Below are positions 1 to 7,118 of a stretch of 22,571 nt of DNA, in pieces; the first letter of the stretch is position 1, and the number at the start of each line of letters is the position of its first letter. The notes beneath the pieces are model-generated. The model worked only from the letters and a program-made list of their open reading frames with translations, did no database searches and was not told the DNA's origin. Made by a program: the position numbers and the translations under genes. The DNA is from an uncultured Oscillospiraceae bacterium (GTDB lineage Bacteria > Bacillota > Clostridia > Oscillospirales > Acutalibacteraceae), in the NCBI GenBank assembly GCA_902492895.1, contig CABUNG010000036.1, positions 1-22,571 on the forward strand, written 5' to 3'.

Positions 1-395
1 CGGCCCGTCTGCGGAAGGAAGGCAAGACACTCGACAGCCTGATCGCCGCGTTGCAGGAGCCAGTCGAGAGCGTGGAGCTCCGCTTCTCTATCACCGAGCC
101 GGATTTCCGGGCCTGCGGGGAACGGATTTTGGCCGCGCTGGAGGCCTATGCGGAAAAGCAGGGATGGCAGCTGGCCGACGATAGCCGGGAAGGGGTGCGT
201 GTCTCTTTCGGACAAGATCAGGGGAACGGCTGGTTCCTGCTCAGGCTGAGCGTGCATGATCCGGTGATGCCTCTCAACATCGAAAGCGACGAAGCCGGCG
301 GCTGTGCCGTCATCGCCGGACGTTTGGCGGATTTTCTCAAAACCCAGTCTGGACTGGATTTGACGGCTATAGAGACGTATCTGAACACCCTTTGA
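1..395 (+). CDS. Phosphomannomutase/phosphoglucomutase family protein, C-terminal fragment
   Basis: The open frame runs in from the left edge (first full codon at base 3) and stops with TGA at 393-395, so about the last 130 residues are visible. The segment GWFLLRLSVHDPVMPLNIES matches the C-terminal domain of alpha-D-phosphohexomutases, where an Arg-x-Ser loop (here RLS) binds the substrate phosphate. The preceding residues (EGVRVSF, then a short acidic stretch) fit the usual beta strand before that loop. Family members interconvert hexose-1-phosphate and hexose-6-phosphate in the cytoplasm for sugar-nucleotide synthesis. The catalytic phosphoserine lies outside the window, so substrate preference (mannose or glucose) cannot be decided. 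There is no convincing terminator directly after the stop; a structured non-coding stretch follows. Confidence 0.72.
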   Translation, partial: ARLRKEGKTLDSLIAALQEPVESVELRFSITEPDFRACGERILAALEAYAEKQGWQLADDSREGVRVSFGQDQGNGWFLLRLSVHDPVMPLNIESDEAGGCAVIAGRLADFLKTQSGLDLTAIETYLNTL

Positions 396-725
396 CGAGG
401 AGGCGTACTGGCGTATCCGGTCTGCAGCCGATATCGGGGGGCCGAATCGCCGCCAACAGCGCAGTCTGAAGAGAAAGCGCTTTCCCGCAGAGCCGCTCTG
501 TCTGATGGATGGAGCGGCGGGCGGGAGGATCCCAATCTGTTTTTTGCTTAAGTGGGAAGCGATGTATGCCAAACCGGCCGGATGACCGCTGTCCAGCGGG
601 AATCGGGCCGGGTGCTTACATAGAACGAGGCGAAGAAGATGAAACAGGGCGTCCGGCTTTGAGACGCCCTGAAACGGTACTGCTGGCTGATCCTGCGGAC
701 CCGACAAAACATAAAGGAGTACGAT
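396..725 (+). other. Gene-free stretch with three strong plus-strand RNA hairpins (possible long leader or small RNA)
   Basis: No credible gene is seen on either strand over 330 bases. Three hairpins can be drawn by hand. (a) 484-525: CCCGC (484-488) pairs with GCGGG (521-525), then 492-502 pairs with 508-518 around the loop TGATG. It contains two G-U wobbles and a 3x2 internal loop. A run of six T lies at 540-545. (b) 574-611: CCGGCC pairs with GGCCGG, then one G-G mismatch, GAT/ATC, a tandem G-A/A-G, and CCGCT/AGCGG closing on the tetraloop GTCC. (c) 645-653/663-671: a perfect 9-bp stem CAGGGCGTC/GACGCCCTG. The wobble and G-A pairs favour the plus-strand transcript. No T-box, SAM, FMN, SRP, tmRNA, RNase P or glmS core was recognised. 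It may be the 5' leader of prmA or an independent RNA. No good promoter was found. Confidence 0.5.
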
Positions 726-1658
726 ATGAACTGGACCGAACTCTGCGTCATCGTAGACGCGGACGACACCGACCGCGCTTCCGCCATTGCCGCGATGGCA
801 GCGCCTCACGGCCTGTATATCGAGGATTACCGCGATCTGGAAGAAGGGGCGCGCGAAATCGCGCACAGCGACCTGATAGACGAGGATCTCCTCGCACGGG
901 ACCGCACCCGTACCCGCATTCATATGTATCTGGAACCCGGACGGGCCCCCGCCGAGGCTGCGGCCTATCTGCGGGAGTATCTGTCCGCCGCCTCCATCGC
1001 ATTCGAATTGCAGGAGGACACGGTGCGGGAAGAGGATTGGGCGGACAACTGGAAGCAATATTTTAGGCCTCTGCCGGTCGGACAGCGGCTGCTGATCCGC
1101 CCCACCTGGGAGGAAGCGGAGCCGATGCCGGGCCGGGAAGTGCTGTCCATCGACCCGGGCATGGCGTTCGGGACCGGCGGACACGAGACGACCCGCCTGG
1201 TGCTCGAGGCGCTGGAAGGCCAGATTCGTCCCGGCATCCGCTTCCTGGACGTGGGATGCGGCAGCGGCATCCTCTCCATCGCCGCTCTGCTCCTCGGCGC
1301 GGAATCCGCCGTCGGGGTGGATATCGACGCCCTGGCGGTGCGCACGGCCAGGGAAAACGGAGAGCTCAACGGGTTCGCTGAACCCCGTTTCACGGTCCTG
1401 GAAGGGGATCTGGTGGATAAGGTGAGCGGCCGTTATGCCGTCGTGGCGGCGAATATCGTGGCCGATGCCATCATTGCCCTGTCTAAGAATATTCCGCCGT
1501 TTTTGGAGCCGGGCGGCGCCTATATCGTCTCCGGTATCATCGATACGAGAGAAGAGGACGTGCTGCAGGCGCTGTCGGCCTGCGGCTTTGCCGTGGAGAC
1601 GCGGTATGAACAGGGCGGCTGGCTCTGCTTTGTCTGCCGGCACGCCACCGGACGATAG
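726..1658 (+). CDS. prmA: Ribosomal protein L11 methyltransferase PrmA
   Basis: This 310-residue protein has the length and motif order of PrmA, which trimethylates ribosomal protein L11 using S-adenosylmethionine. The N-terminal about 90 residues form the substrate-recognition region. WADNWKQYF (105-113) and the signature FGTGGHETT (148-156) follow. The Rossmann SAM-binding motif is DVGCGSG (175-181) with the acidic VDID (198-201). The post-II motif is NIVAD (243-247), equivalent to the N/DPPY-type motif. ATG at 726 is preceded by the ribosome binding site AAAGGAG (713-719). rsmE follows after 15 bases, so the two ribosome-modifying enzymes are probably cotranscribed, as in many Firmicutes. 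Confidence 0.95.
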   Translation: MNWTELCVIVDADDTDRASAIAAMAAPHGLYIEDYRDLEEGAREIAHSDLIDEDLLARDRTRTRIHMYLEPGRAPAEAAAYLREYLSAASIAFELQEDTVREEDWADNWKQYFRPLPVGQRLLIRPTWEEAEPMPGREVLSIDPGMAFGTGGHETTRLVLEALEGQIRPGIRFLDVGCGSGILSIAALLLGAESAVGVDIDALAVRTARENGELNGFAEPRFTVLEGDLVDKVSGRYAVVAANIVADAIIALSKNIPPFLEPGGAYIVSGIIDTREEDVLQALSACGFAVETRYEQGGWLCFVCRHATGR

Positions 1659-1673
1659 AGGGGGGAGAGGCGA

Positions 1674-2411
1674 ATGCCGCGTTTTTTCATCCCGGCCGAA
1701 GGCCGCCCTCTGGATGACGGAGAGACCGTGCGGGTAACGGGTTCCGACGCGGTGCATATCCGTCGCTCCCTGCGGATGCGGGAGGGGGACACCCTCTTTT
1801 TGTGCGACGGCGCGGGCACCGATTATTTCAGTGAACTCACGGGATTTGACGGCGAGGCCGTTTTGTTCCGTATTCTCTACCACACCCCCACCGCGCTCGA
1901 ACCGGATACGGCGGTCACCCTCTACCAAGGGCTCCCGAAAGGGGAAAAAATGGAGTGGATCGTTCAAAAAGCGGTCGAACTCGGAGTCAGTGAGATCGTT
2001 CCGGTCGTCACCGCGCGGAGCATTGTCCGGCTGAAACCGGGCGAGGGAGAGAAAAAACGGGAACGATGGCAGCGGATTGCCGCCGAGGCCGCGGGCCAAT
2101 GCGGAAGGGGCCGGATCCCGAGCGTGGCCGCCCCTCTCTCGTTTGCAGAAGCGGCGAAGCGGCTGGCGGGGGAATCCGCCCTCGTGTTTTACGAAGGAGG
2201 CGGGCAGCCTCTGGGCGAGCTGGTCGGGCGGGACTGCCGGACGTTGTCGATCGTGGTCGGGCCCGAAGGGGGCTTTGAAAAAGAAGAAGTCGACCGCCTG
2301 CTGCAAAACGGCGCCAGGGCCGCGACGCTCGGCAAGCGTATACTGCGCTGTGAGACGGCGCCGCTGGCGGCTCTCGCGGTGCTGATGCACCTGACGGGCA
2401 ATCTCGAATAG
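1674..2411 (+). CDS. rsmE: 16S rRNA (uracil(1498)-N(3))-methyltransferase RsmE
   Basis: This 245-residue SPOUT-class methyltransferase modifies U1498 of 16S rRNA in the 30S subunit. The N-terminal PUA-like domain starts MPRFFI and includes HIRRSLRMREGD (28-39). LPKGEKMEWIVQKAVELGV (87-105) is typical of the family. The knotted SAM-binding site is formed by GPEGGF (196-201) and LGKRILRCETA (219-229). The start ATG follows a GGGGGGAGAGG ribosome binding site 15 bases after prmA. No terminator is visible after the stop; a new promoter begins about 30 bases downstream. Confidence 0.95.
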   Translation: MPRFFIPAEGRPLDDGETVRVTGSDAVHIRRSLRMREGDTLFLCDGAGTDYFSELTGFDGEAVLFRILYHTPTALEPDTAVTLYQGLPKGEKMEWIVQKAVELGVSEIVPVVTARSIVRLKPGEGEKKRERWQRIAAEAAGQCGRGRIPSVAAPLSFAEAAKRLAGESALVFYEGGGQPLGELVGRDCRTLSIVVGPEGGFEKEEVDRLLQNGARAATLGKRILRCETAPLAALAVLMHLTGNLE

Positions 2412-2441
2412 CTTGAGTTCGCCCGGAAACCCAATTTTCTC

Positions 2442-2470
2442 TTGCTTTTCGCTCATGCCGGCCTTATAAT
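2442..2470 (+). promoter_or_regulatory. Vegetative-type promoter for the DUF1858 gene
   Basis: -35 TTGCTT (2442-2447), a 17-base spacer and a perfect -10 TATAAT (2465-2470). The start codon lies about 65 bases downstream of the expected transcription start. This gives the small gene transcription independent of prmA-rsmE. Confidence 0.75.
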
Positions 2471-2542
2471 AAGGAATACGGACGGCCACACTACGAGGGT
2501 AAGGCGGCTTTCCGGCTGTCAAACAGAAAGGATGTGTTCGTT

Positions 2543-2740
2543 TTGGCGATTACCAAGGAAACGCTGATCGGCGACATTTTGGATATGGATCGCACCACGG
2601 CGCCCTATTTCCTGGAGATGGGTATGCACTGCCTGGGCTGCCCGTCCGCGAGAGGGGAAACCCTGGAGCAGGCCTGCGAGGTCCACGGGGTCAATGCCGA
2701 TGAGCTGGTGGCGAAAATCAACGCCCATCTGGAGAAGTAA
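2543..2740 (+). CDS. DUF1858 / hybrid-cluster-protein-associated redox disulfide domain protein
   Basis: A 65-residue single-domain protein starting MAITKETLIGDILDMD. It matches the DUF1858 family, whose members include the redox-disulfide domain found near hybrid cluster proteins in anaerobes. The CxxC pair is C30-L-G-C33 in MGMHCLGCP, followed by ARGETLEQACEVHGV. The function is not established; thiol redox or metal or sulfide chemistry is assumed. I chose TTG at 2543 because AAAGG (2527-2531) is well spaced from it. GTG at 2534 would sit only two bases from the Shine-Dalgarno sequence. The gene is flanked by its own promoter and by a terminator-like hairpin, so it is probably monocistronic. 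No hybrid cluster protein gene lies in the window. Confidence 0.85.
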   Translation: MAITKETLIGDILDMDRTTAPYFLEMGMHCLGCPSARGETLEQACEVHGVNADELVAKINAHLEK

Positions 2741-2751
2741 ATCGGTTGAAT

Positions 2752-2791
2752 GAGAAGGGCGGTTCCGGTTATCCGGGCCCGCCCTCTTCTT
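2752..2791 (+). terminator. Probable intrinsic terminator after the DUF1858 gene
   Basis: AGGGCGG (2756-2762) pairs with CCGCCCT (2779-2785), and the lower part continues with one bulge. A second CCGG-TTAT-CCGG hairpin (2765-2776) is stacked inside the loop. The tail TCTTCTT is only moderately U-rich, so termination may be partial and may let some transcription into the SGNH-trmK run. Confidence 0.55.
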
Positions 2792-2816
2792 ATGACGGGA
2801 TATGGGGGAGACGCGG

Positions 2817-3440
2817 ATGATCGGACTGAGAAAGATGCCGGGCGACTGGGAAGAAGCCGTCTGTATGCGGGAGCGGGAAGAGGCACCGGAGGGATGCATC
2901 CTGCTGTACGGCAGCTCGCATTTTGCGTGCTGGCGGGAGGACTGGATGACCCGGCAAATGGCCCCTTACCGCCCCGTCAACCGCGCCTTCGGGGGCAGCA
3001 CGGCGGAGGAGGCGCTCTATTATTATCCCCGTCTGGTCCGTCCGGCGGCGCCGCGGGCGCTGCTGTATTACGAGGGGGATAACGACCTCGCCCTGGGGTA
3101 TACGCCGTCAGAGGTGTGGGAGCTGAGCAAACGGGTGCTCGCCTGGGCGCGTCACGATGCGCCCGGCCGGCTGCCCATCGTGCTTCTGGGACTCAAGCAC
3201 GCTCCCGCCAGAGCCGCCCTCCTCCCTTTTCAGGACGCCTACAACGCCCTCCTTCGCGATGCGGCGGCGGACGATCCGGATATGGTGTACGTCGACCAGG
3301 CTTCTTACCTTGAGGATGAGGCGGGCCGCGTGAAAACAGAACTCTACAGCGAGGATTTGCTGCATGTCAACGAAGCCGGCTATGACGGCGTCGCCGAAGC
3401 GCTGAAGGAGGCGCTCCGGCGTCTCGGGGTCCGGCCGTAA
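2817..3440 (+). CDS. SGNH/GDSL-type hydrolase, small cytoplasmic form
   Basis: A 207-residue predicted esterase of the SGNH superfamily. Block I is YGSSH (31-35) with Ser34 as the likely nucleophile (GSS instead of GDS). Block II glycine is in NRAFGGST (55-62). Block III is YEGDND (85-90) with the oxyanion Asn89. Block V is DLLH (180-183), giving Asp180 and His183. There is no signal peptide or membrane segment, so it acts in the cytoplasm; the substrate is unknown. I chose ATG 2817 because GGGGGAG (2804-2810) sits seven bases before it. The upstream in-frame ATG at 2802 would overlap that site and has no ribosome binding site of its own. trmK starts 24 bases after the stop. Confidence 0.85.
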   Translation: MIGLRKMPGDWEEAVCMREREEAPEGCILLYGSSHFACWREDWMTRQMAPYRPVNRAFGGSTAEEALYYYPRLVRPAAPRALLYYEGDNDLALGYTPSEVWELSKRVLAWARHDAPGRLPIVLLGLKHAPARAALLPFQDAYNALLRDAAADDPDMVYVDQASYLEDEAGRVKTELYSEDLLHVNEAGYDGVAEALKEALRRLGVRP

Positions 3441-3464
3441 CGTTTGGAAAGGAGAGGTGGGTTT

Positions 3465-4181
3465 ATGCTCGATCCGCGGCTCGGATGCGTCGCGCGTCAT
3501 ATCCGCCCCGGCGCGGTTTTGGCGGATATCGGGACCGATCACGCCCATCTGCCTATCCGCATGGTGGAAACCGGGGTGTGTCCCCGGGCGATTGCTTCAG
3601 ATTTGAGAGAAGGCCCGGCGGACGCCGCCAGGCGGCATGTGCAGGCGGCCGGACTGCAGGAACGGATCGAGGTGCGTTTGGGGGACGGTCTCTCCACCCT
3701 GTCGGCCGGGGAGGCCGACGACATCGTCGTGGCGGGAATGGGCGGTGAAACCATCGCGGCCATTCTCGACGCCTGCCCGTGGATCCGGGATGCCCGCCTC
3801 CATCTGGTGCTCCAGCCCATGACACGCCCGGAGGATCTGCGCCGGTATCTGTTCGGCGCGGGTTTTGCCATACGGGAGGAGGAGATCGTGCCGGACGGAC
3901 GGCATCTGTACACCGTATTGGACGCCGTCTATACCGGCGGGAGGCTGGATGCGGACGAGGCGCTCTGCCACATCGGCCGTATCCCGAAAGGGGAGACCGT
4001 TTATCTGTGCCGGATACGGGACCGCCTGCGGGGGCAGGCAAACGGCCTGTTCAAGGCGTCGGATGCCGCGAGACGAAACGAGGGGGTCCGGCTGGCCTCT
4101 GTCGCGGACCGTTTGGAAGCCTATATGGCCGGGGAGTGGAATCCGTGGCCGGAAGAGCCAAAAAAGGGGGAACTTCTATGA
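3465..4181 (+). CDS. trmK: tRNA (adenine(22)-N(1))-methyltransferase TrmK
   Basis: A 238-residue Rossmann-fold methyltransferase of the TrmK family (COG2384), which makes m1A22 in bacterial tRNAs. The SAM motif is DIGTDHAHLP (21-30). The acidic second strand is ASDLREGP (44-51). AGMGGETI (90-97) and LQPMTRPEDLR (116-126) are characteristic of the family. The C-terminal about 80 residues form the helical domain thought to grip the tRNA. The start is ATG 3465 after GGAAAGGAGAGG; an in-frame TTG at 3444 lies upstream of that site and was rejected. Its last codon overlaps the start of the Nif3-family gene (ATGA), which implies translational coupling. Confidence 0.93.
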   Translation: MLDPRLGCVARHIRPGAVLADIGTDHAHLPIRMVETGVCPRAIASDLREGPADAARRHVQAAGLQERIEVRLGDGLSTLSAGEADDIVVAGMGGETIAAILDACPWIRDARLHLVLQPMTRPEDLRRYLFGAGFAIREEEIVPDGRHLYTVLDAVYTGGRLDADEALCHIGRIPKGETVYLCRIRDRLRGQANGLFKASDAARRNEGVRLASVADRLEAYMAGEWNPWPEEPKKGELL

Positions 4182-4921
4182 CAGTCGGACAGGTTTTGGC
4201 GTTTCTGCAAAGCCGGGCGCCCTTTGAAACGGCGGAGGGGTACGACAACGTCGGGCTGCTCGTCGGCAGTCCGGACCGCGCGGTGGATGGGATTCTCGTC
4301 ACCCTGGATATCACTCCCGCCGCCGTGAGAGAGGCCGCGCGGATCGGCGCGGGGCTGATCGTCAGCCACCATCCCGTGATTTTTTCCCCGCTGCGGACTC
4401 TGGATGCGGACAGTGTGCCCGCTCTTTTGATACAGGGCGGCATCGCGGCCATCTGTGCCCATACCAATCTCGACCGGGCCGCCGGCGGCGTCAACGACTG
4501 TCTCGCCGCGGCCTTGGGTCTTGCCGATGTGCGGACCGCTTCCGACGGCCTCACCCGGTTCGGCCGCCTGCCCAAAGCGCTCTCTCCACGGGATTTTGCC
4601 GCTTGGGTGGGCAAAAAGCTCGGCACAGCCGTTAGGATGCGGACGGGAACCGGTATGATCTCCAACGTCGCGGTCTGCAGCGGCGCGGGCGGCGACTTTC
4701 TCCTGCCCATCCTGGAGGAAGGCGGGGCGGTTGCTGCAGTGACCGGGGAACTCAAGCATCACGAATGGCTCGCCCTGCCCGCGGGGATCACCATGGTCGA
4801 GGCGGGGCATTATCACACCGAAATCTGCATGGTGAACGGCGTGGCGGCTTGGCTGCGGGAAGGTTTTCCCGAGGCGGAGATTACGGCTTTTGAAGATACG
4901 CCGCCCTATGAAACGGTTTAA
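4178..4921 (+). CDS. Nif3-like dinuclear metal center hexameric protein
   Basis: A 247-residue member of the Nif3/YqfO/YbgI family (COG0327), toroidal hexamers with a two-metal site and an unsettled biochemical role. Candidate metal ligands are visible: His64-His65 in SHHPVIF, His95 and Asp99 in HTNLD, and His211 and Glu215 in GHYHTE. It is the short form: the PII-like insert between the two halves, present in Bacillus YqfO, is missing. The ATG overlaps the TGA of trmK; GGGGG (4166-4170) precedes it. The trmK-nif3 pair is a recurring Firmicutes arrangement and hints at a link with tRNA or RNA metabolism, but this is inference. Confidence 0.92.
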   Translation: MTVGQVLAFLQSRAPFETAEGYDNVGLLVGSPDRAVDGILVTLDITPAAVREAARIGAGLIVSHHPVIFSPLRTLDADSVPALLIQGGIAAICAHTNLDRAAGGVNDCLAAALGLADVRTASDGLTRFGRLPKALSPRDFAAWVGKKLGTAVRMRTGTGMISNVAVCSGAGGDFLLPILEEGGAVAAVTGELKHHEWLALPAGITMVEAGHYHTEICMVNGVAAWLREGFPEAEITAFEDTPPYETV

Positions 4922-4935
4922 AAGGAGAGAGCTTC

Positions 4936-5217
4936 TTGAACAAGACCATCGTCGAGGATTGGTCCTTCGAGATCGAGGTTCTTTCGGCAGGAGCCTGCCG
5001 GATCGGGCTGGAAACGGGCGACGCCTTTGCCTGCACCTACGGTTGCCCGGACGGCTTCTGTCCTAAAACCATGGGAACCCTGCACACCCTGTGCGAAGCG
5101 GCCCGCGCGGGCGGGGATCTAAGGCAGCTCGGCGGCAGAGCCTGGAACGAGATCGAATTTGTCTGCGCGGACGGCGCGGTGACCTTTCGCCTGCGTGCGG
5201 TGCATACGGGCGGCTGA
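4936..5217 (+). CDS. TIGR04076-like small cysteine-rich protein
   Basis: A 93-residue protein resembling the uncharacterised TIGR04076 family. The pattern CRIGLETGDAF, then GCPDGFCP, then TLCEAARAGGD is the family hallmark. Cysteines are at 21, 33, 37, 42, 53 and 77; their spacing would allow a metal or a redox disulfide, but no function is known. Translation starts at TTG 4936, supported by AAAGGAGAG (4921-4929) at good spacing and by the lack of an in-frame ATG nearby. It sits 14 bases after the Nif3-family gene and 27 bases before rqcH, so it is part of the same run. Confidence 0.7.
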   Translation: MNKTIVEDWSFEIEVLSAGACRIGLETGDAFACTYGCPDGFCPKTMGTLHTLCEAARAGGDLRQLGGRAWNEIEFVCADGAVTFRLRAVHTGG

Positions 5218-5244
5218 CGCTTCTCGAAAGGATGAGACAACGGT

Positions 5245-7008
5245 ATGGCATTCGATGGCGCGTTTCTGCGCTGTATTAAGGAAGAGATGGAGGCTCTTCT
5301 CCGTGACGCGCGGGTGGATAAAATCCATCAGCCGTCGAGAGAGGAACTGCTGCTCACCCTCCGGCAGCGGAGCGGCAGCTATAAACTGTATATTTCGTCG
5401 CGGGCCGCGTCCCCGCGCATCCATTTCACCGATGTGACGCTGGAAAACCCCGCGTCGCCGCCCATGTTCTGCATGCTGCTGCGCAAACGGATCACGGGAG
5501 GGCGTCTGGTGGGCATCCGGCAGCCGGGACTCGAGCGGGCGCTCTATCTCGACCTCGATTGCCTCGATGAGCTGGGCGACGTCGTGCGGCTGACCTTGGC
5601 GGTGGAGATCATGGGCCGGCACAGCAACGTCATCCTGGTCGACGGGGAAGGGCTGGTCGTCGATGCTATCAAACGGGTGGATCTGGAGATGTCCTCGGTC
5701 CGCCCGGTCTTGCCGGGGCTTCGCTACGAGGCGCCGCCGGCCGAAACCGGCCGGCTGGACATCTCGCAGTGCCGGCCGGAGGATTTTCTGGCGGCGCTGG
5801 ACAAAGGCAGGGACGCCCCGCTGGAGCAGGCCCTGCTCGGGATTTCCCACGGCCTTTCGCCGCTCGTCTGCCGGGAGGTGGCCCATCTCGCCCTGCGGGG
5901 CCGGGCGGCTCCGGTGAGCGGTCTGACGCCGGAGGAGAGGGAGCGGCTGCTTTTCTTTCTCGGCCGGCTGCGGGAAACCGTGCTGACGGGGATGCGCCGC
6001 GTGCCGTATATGCTGCTGAAACCGGACGGTACGCCGCTCGATTACAGCTTTTTGCCGGTTACACAGTACGGCCTGTCTGCAACGGGCCGGGAAATGGCGA
6101 GTTTTTCGGCCCTGCTCGACGCTTTCTATGCGCAGAAAGACGCGGCGGAACGGATGAAACAGCGGTCTCATGATATTCTGCGGGTGCTGACCAATGTCAG
6201 CGAGCGGACCTCCCGGAAAATCCAGAACCAGCGCAGGGAATTGGAAAAGTCCGGCCGCCGGGACGAAAAACGGGTCTGGGCCGATCTCATCAACGCGAAT
6301 CTGTATCAGATTGAAAAAGGCGCGGCGTTTGCCGATCTCGTCAATTACTTCGATCCGGACTGCGGGACGATGCGTGTCCCTCTCGATCCGGCTCTTTCCC
6401 CGGCTCAGAATGCCCAGAAATATTATAAAGATTACCGCAAGGCCCGTACGGCCGAGACGGTGCTGGCCGAGCAGATCGCGGCGGGGGAGCGGGAGCTGCA
6501 GTATATCGATACGGTGTTCGATGCCCTGTCCCGCGCGGAGTCGATGCGGGAACTCTCGGAATTGCGCGAGGAACTGGCGGCGGGGGGGTATCTGCGGCTG
6601 CAGCGAGGGCGGCAGAAACCGCCGCCTCCCACCAAGCCGCTCGCCTTCCGGTCGGATGACGGCTTTACAATCCTGGTGGGGCGCAACAATGTACAGAATG
6701 ACCGCCTGACCACCAAGATGGCCCGGGGCGGGGATATTTGGATGCATACGAAAAACATCCCAGGTTCCCATGTCCTGGTGGTGACCGAGGGGCGTATTCC
6801 GCCCGAGCGCACACTCGAGCAGGCGGCGGTTCTGGCGGCCACCCATTCGCGCGCCGCGGGATCCGCGCAGGTGCCGGTCGATTATACGGAGGCACGGCAC
6901 GTGAAAAAACCGGCTGGTGCCAAGCCGGGCATGGTCATCTACGAAACCAACCGAACGGCGTATGTGACCCCCGATGCTTCCCTGGCGGATCGATTGCGGC
7001 AGGAATAG
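5245..7008 (+). CDS. rqcH: RqcH / NFACT family protein (Rqc2 homologue)
   Basis: A 587-residue NFACT protein, formerly annotated as fibronectin-binding protein FbpA/YloA. In Bacillus, RqcH binds the obstructed 50S subunit with peptidyl-tRNA and recruits tRNA-Ala to add C-terminal alanine tails that mark stalled chains for degradation. The NFACT-N domain is visible from MAFDGAFLRC through MLLRKRI (77-83) to EIMGRHSN (121-128). A helix-hairpin-helix and long coiled-coil region covers about 290-450. The NFACT-R domain contains DIWMHTK (497-503), GSHV, and VDYTEARHVKKPAGAKPG. The position matching the tRNA-binding Asp-Arg pair of B. subtilis RqcH reads Glu97-Arg98. ATG 5245 follows GAAAGGATGAG. 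The gene closes the SGNH-trmK-nif3 run. Confidence 0.94.
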   Translation: MAFDGAFLRCIKEEMEALLRDARVDKIHQPSREELLLTLRQRSGSYKLYISSRAASPRIHFTDVTLENPASPPMFCMLLRKRITGGRLVGIRQPGLERALYLDLDCLDELGDVVRLTLAVEIMGRHSNVILVDGEGLVVDAIKRVDLEMSSVRPVLPGLRYEAPPAETGRLDISQCRPEDFLAALDKGRDAPLEQALLGISHGLSPLVCREVAHLALRGRAAPVSGLTPEERERLLFFLGRLRETVLTGMRRVPYMLLKPDGTPLDYSFLPVTQYGLSATGREMASFSALLDAFYAQKDAAERMKQRSHDILRVLTNVSERTSRKIQNQRRELEKSGRRDEKRVWADLINANLYQIEKGAAFADLVNYFDPDCGTMRVPLDPALSPAQNAQKYYKDYRKARTAETVLAEQIAAGERELQYIDTVFDALSRAESMRELSELREELAAGGYLRLQRGRQKPPPPTKPLAFRSDDGFTILVGRNNVQNDRLTTKMARGGDIWMHTKNIPGSHVLVVTEGRIPPERTLEQAAVLAATHSRAAGSAQVPVDYTEARHVKKPAGAKPGMVIYETNRTAYVTPDASLADRLRQE

Positions 7009-7038
7009 GGCAGAACAGGAGAGATTTCCAGAATTTTC

Positions 7039-7067
7039 TTGCGAAAACCGGGGATTCGCGGTATACT
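7039..7067 (+). promoter_or_regulatory. Promoter of the rubrerythrin gene
   Basis: -35 TTGCGA (7039-7044), a 17-base spacer and -10 TATACT (7062-7067), in the 110 bases between rqcH and the rubrerythrin gene. No PerR-like or other operator palindrome was recognised around it. Confidence 0.75.
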
Positions 7068-7118
7068 GTTGGCAGAGCGGCGAATCCGCTCGAATTCGGT
7101 AGAAAGAAGGAGATATGT

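Noticed and set aside
390..440. glmS-ribozyme-like string GACGAGG next to the phosphohexomutase stop
   Set aside because: The other core elements (AGCGCC and the AUCGA/GGCGG pairing) are not in place and the downstream gene is not glmS.
396..725. T-box or SAM-type riboswitch upstream of prmA
   Set aside because: No T-box antiterminator sequence and no SAM core; the downstream gene is not an amino acid or tRNA ligase gene.
5119..6900. 593-codon open frame on the minus strand opposite rqcH
   Set aside because: GC-rich codon use in rqcH removes stops from the opposite frame. The translation is rich in Arg, His, Pro and Gln and resembles no family, while the plus strand encodes a clear NFACT protein with a ribosome binding site.
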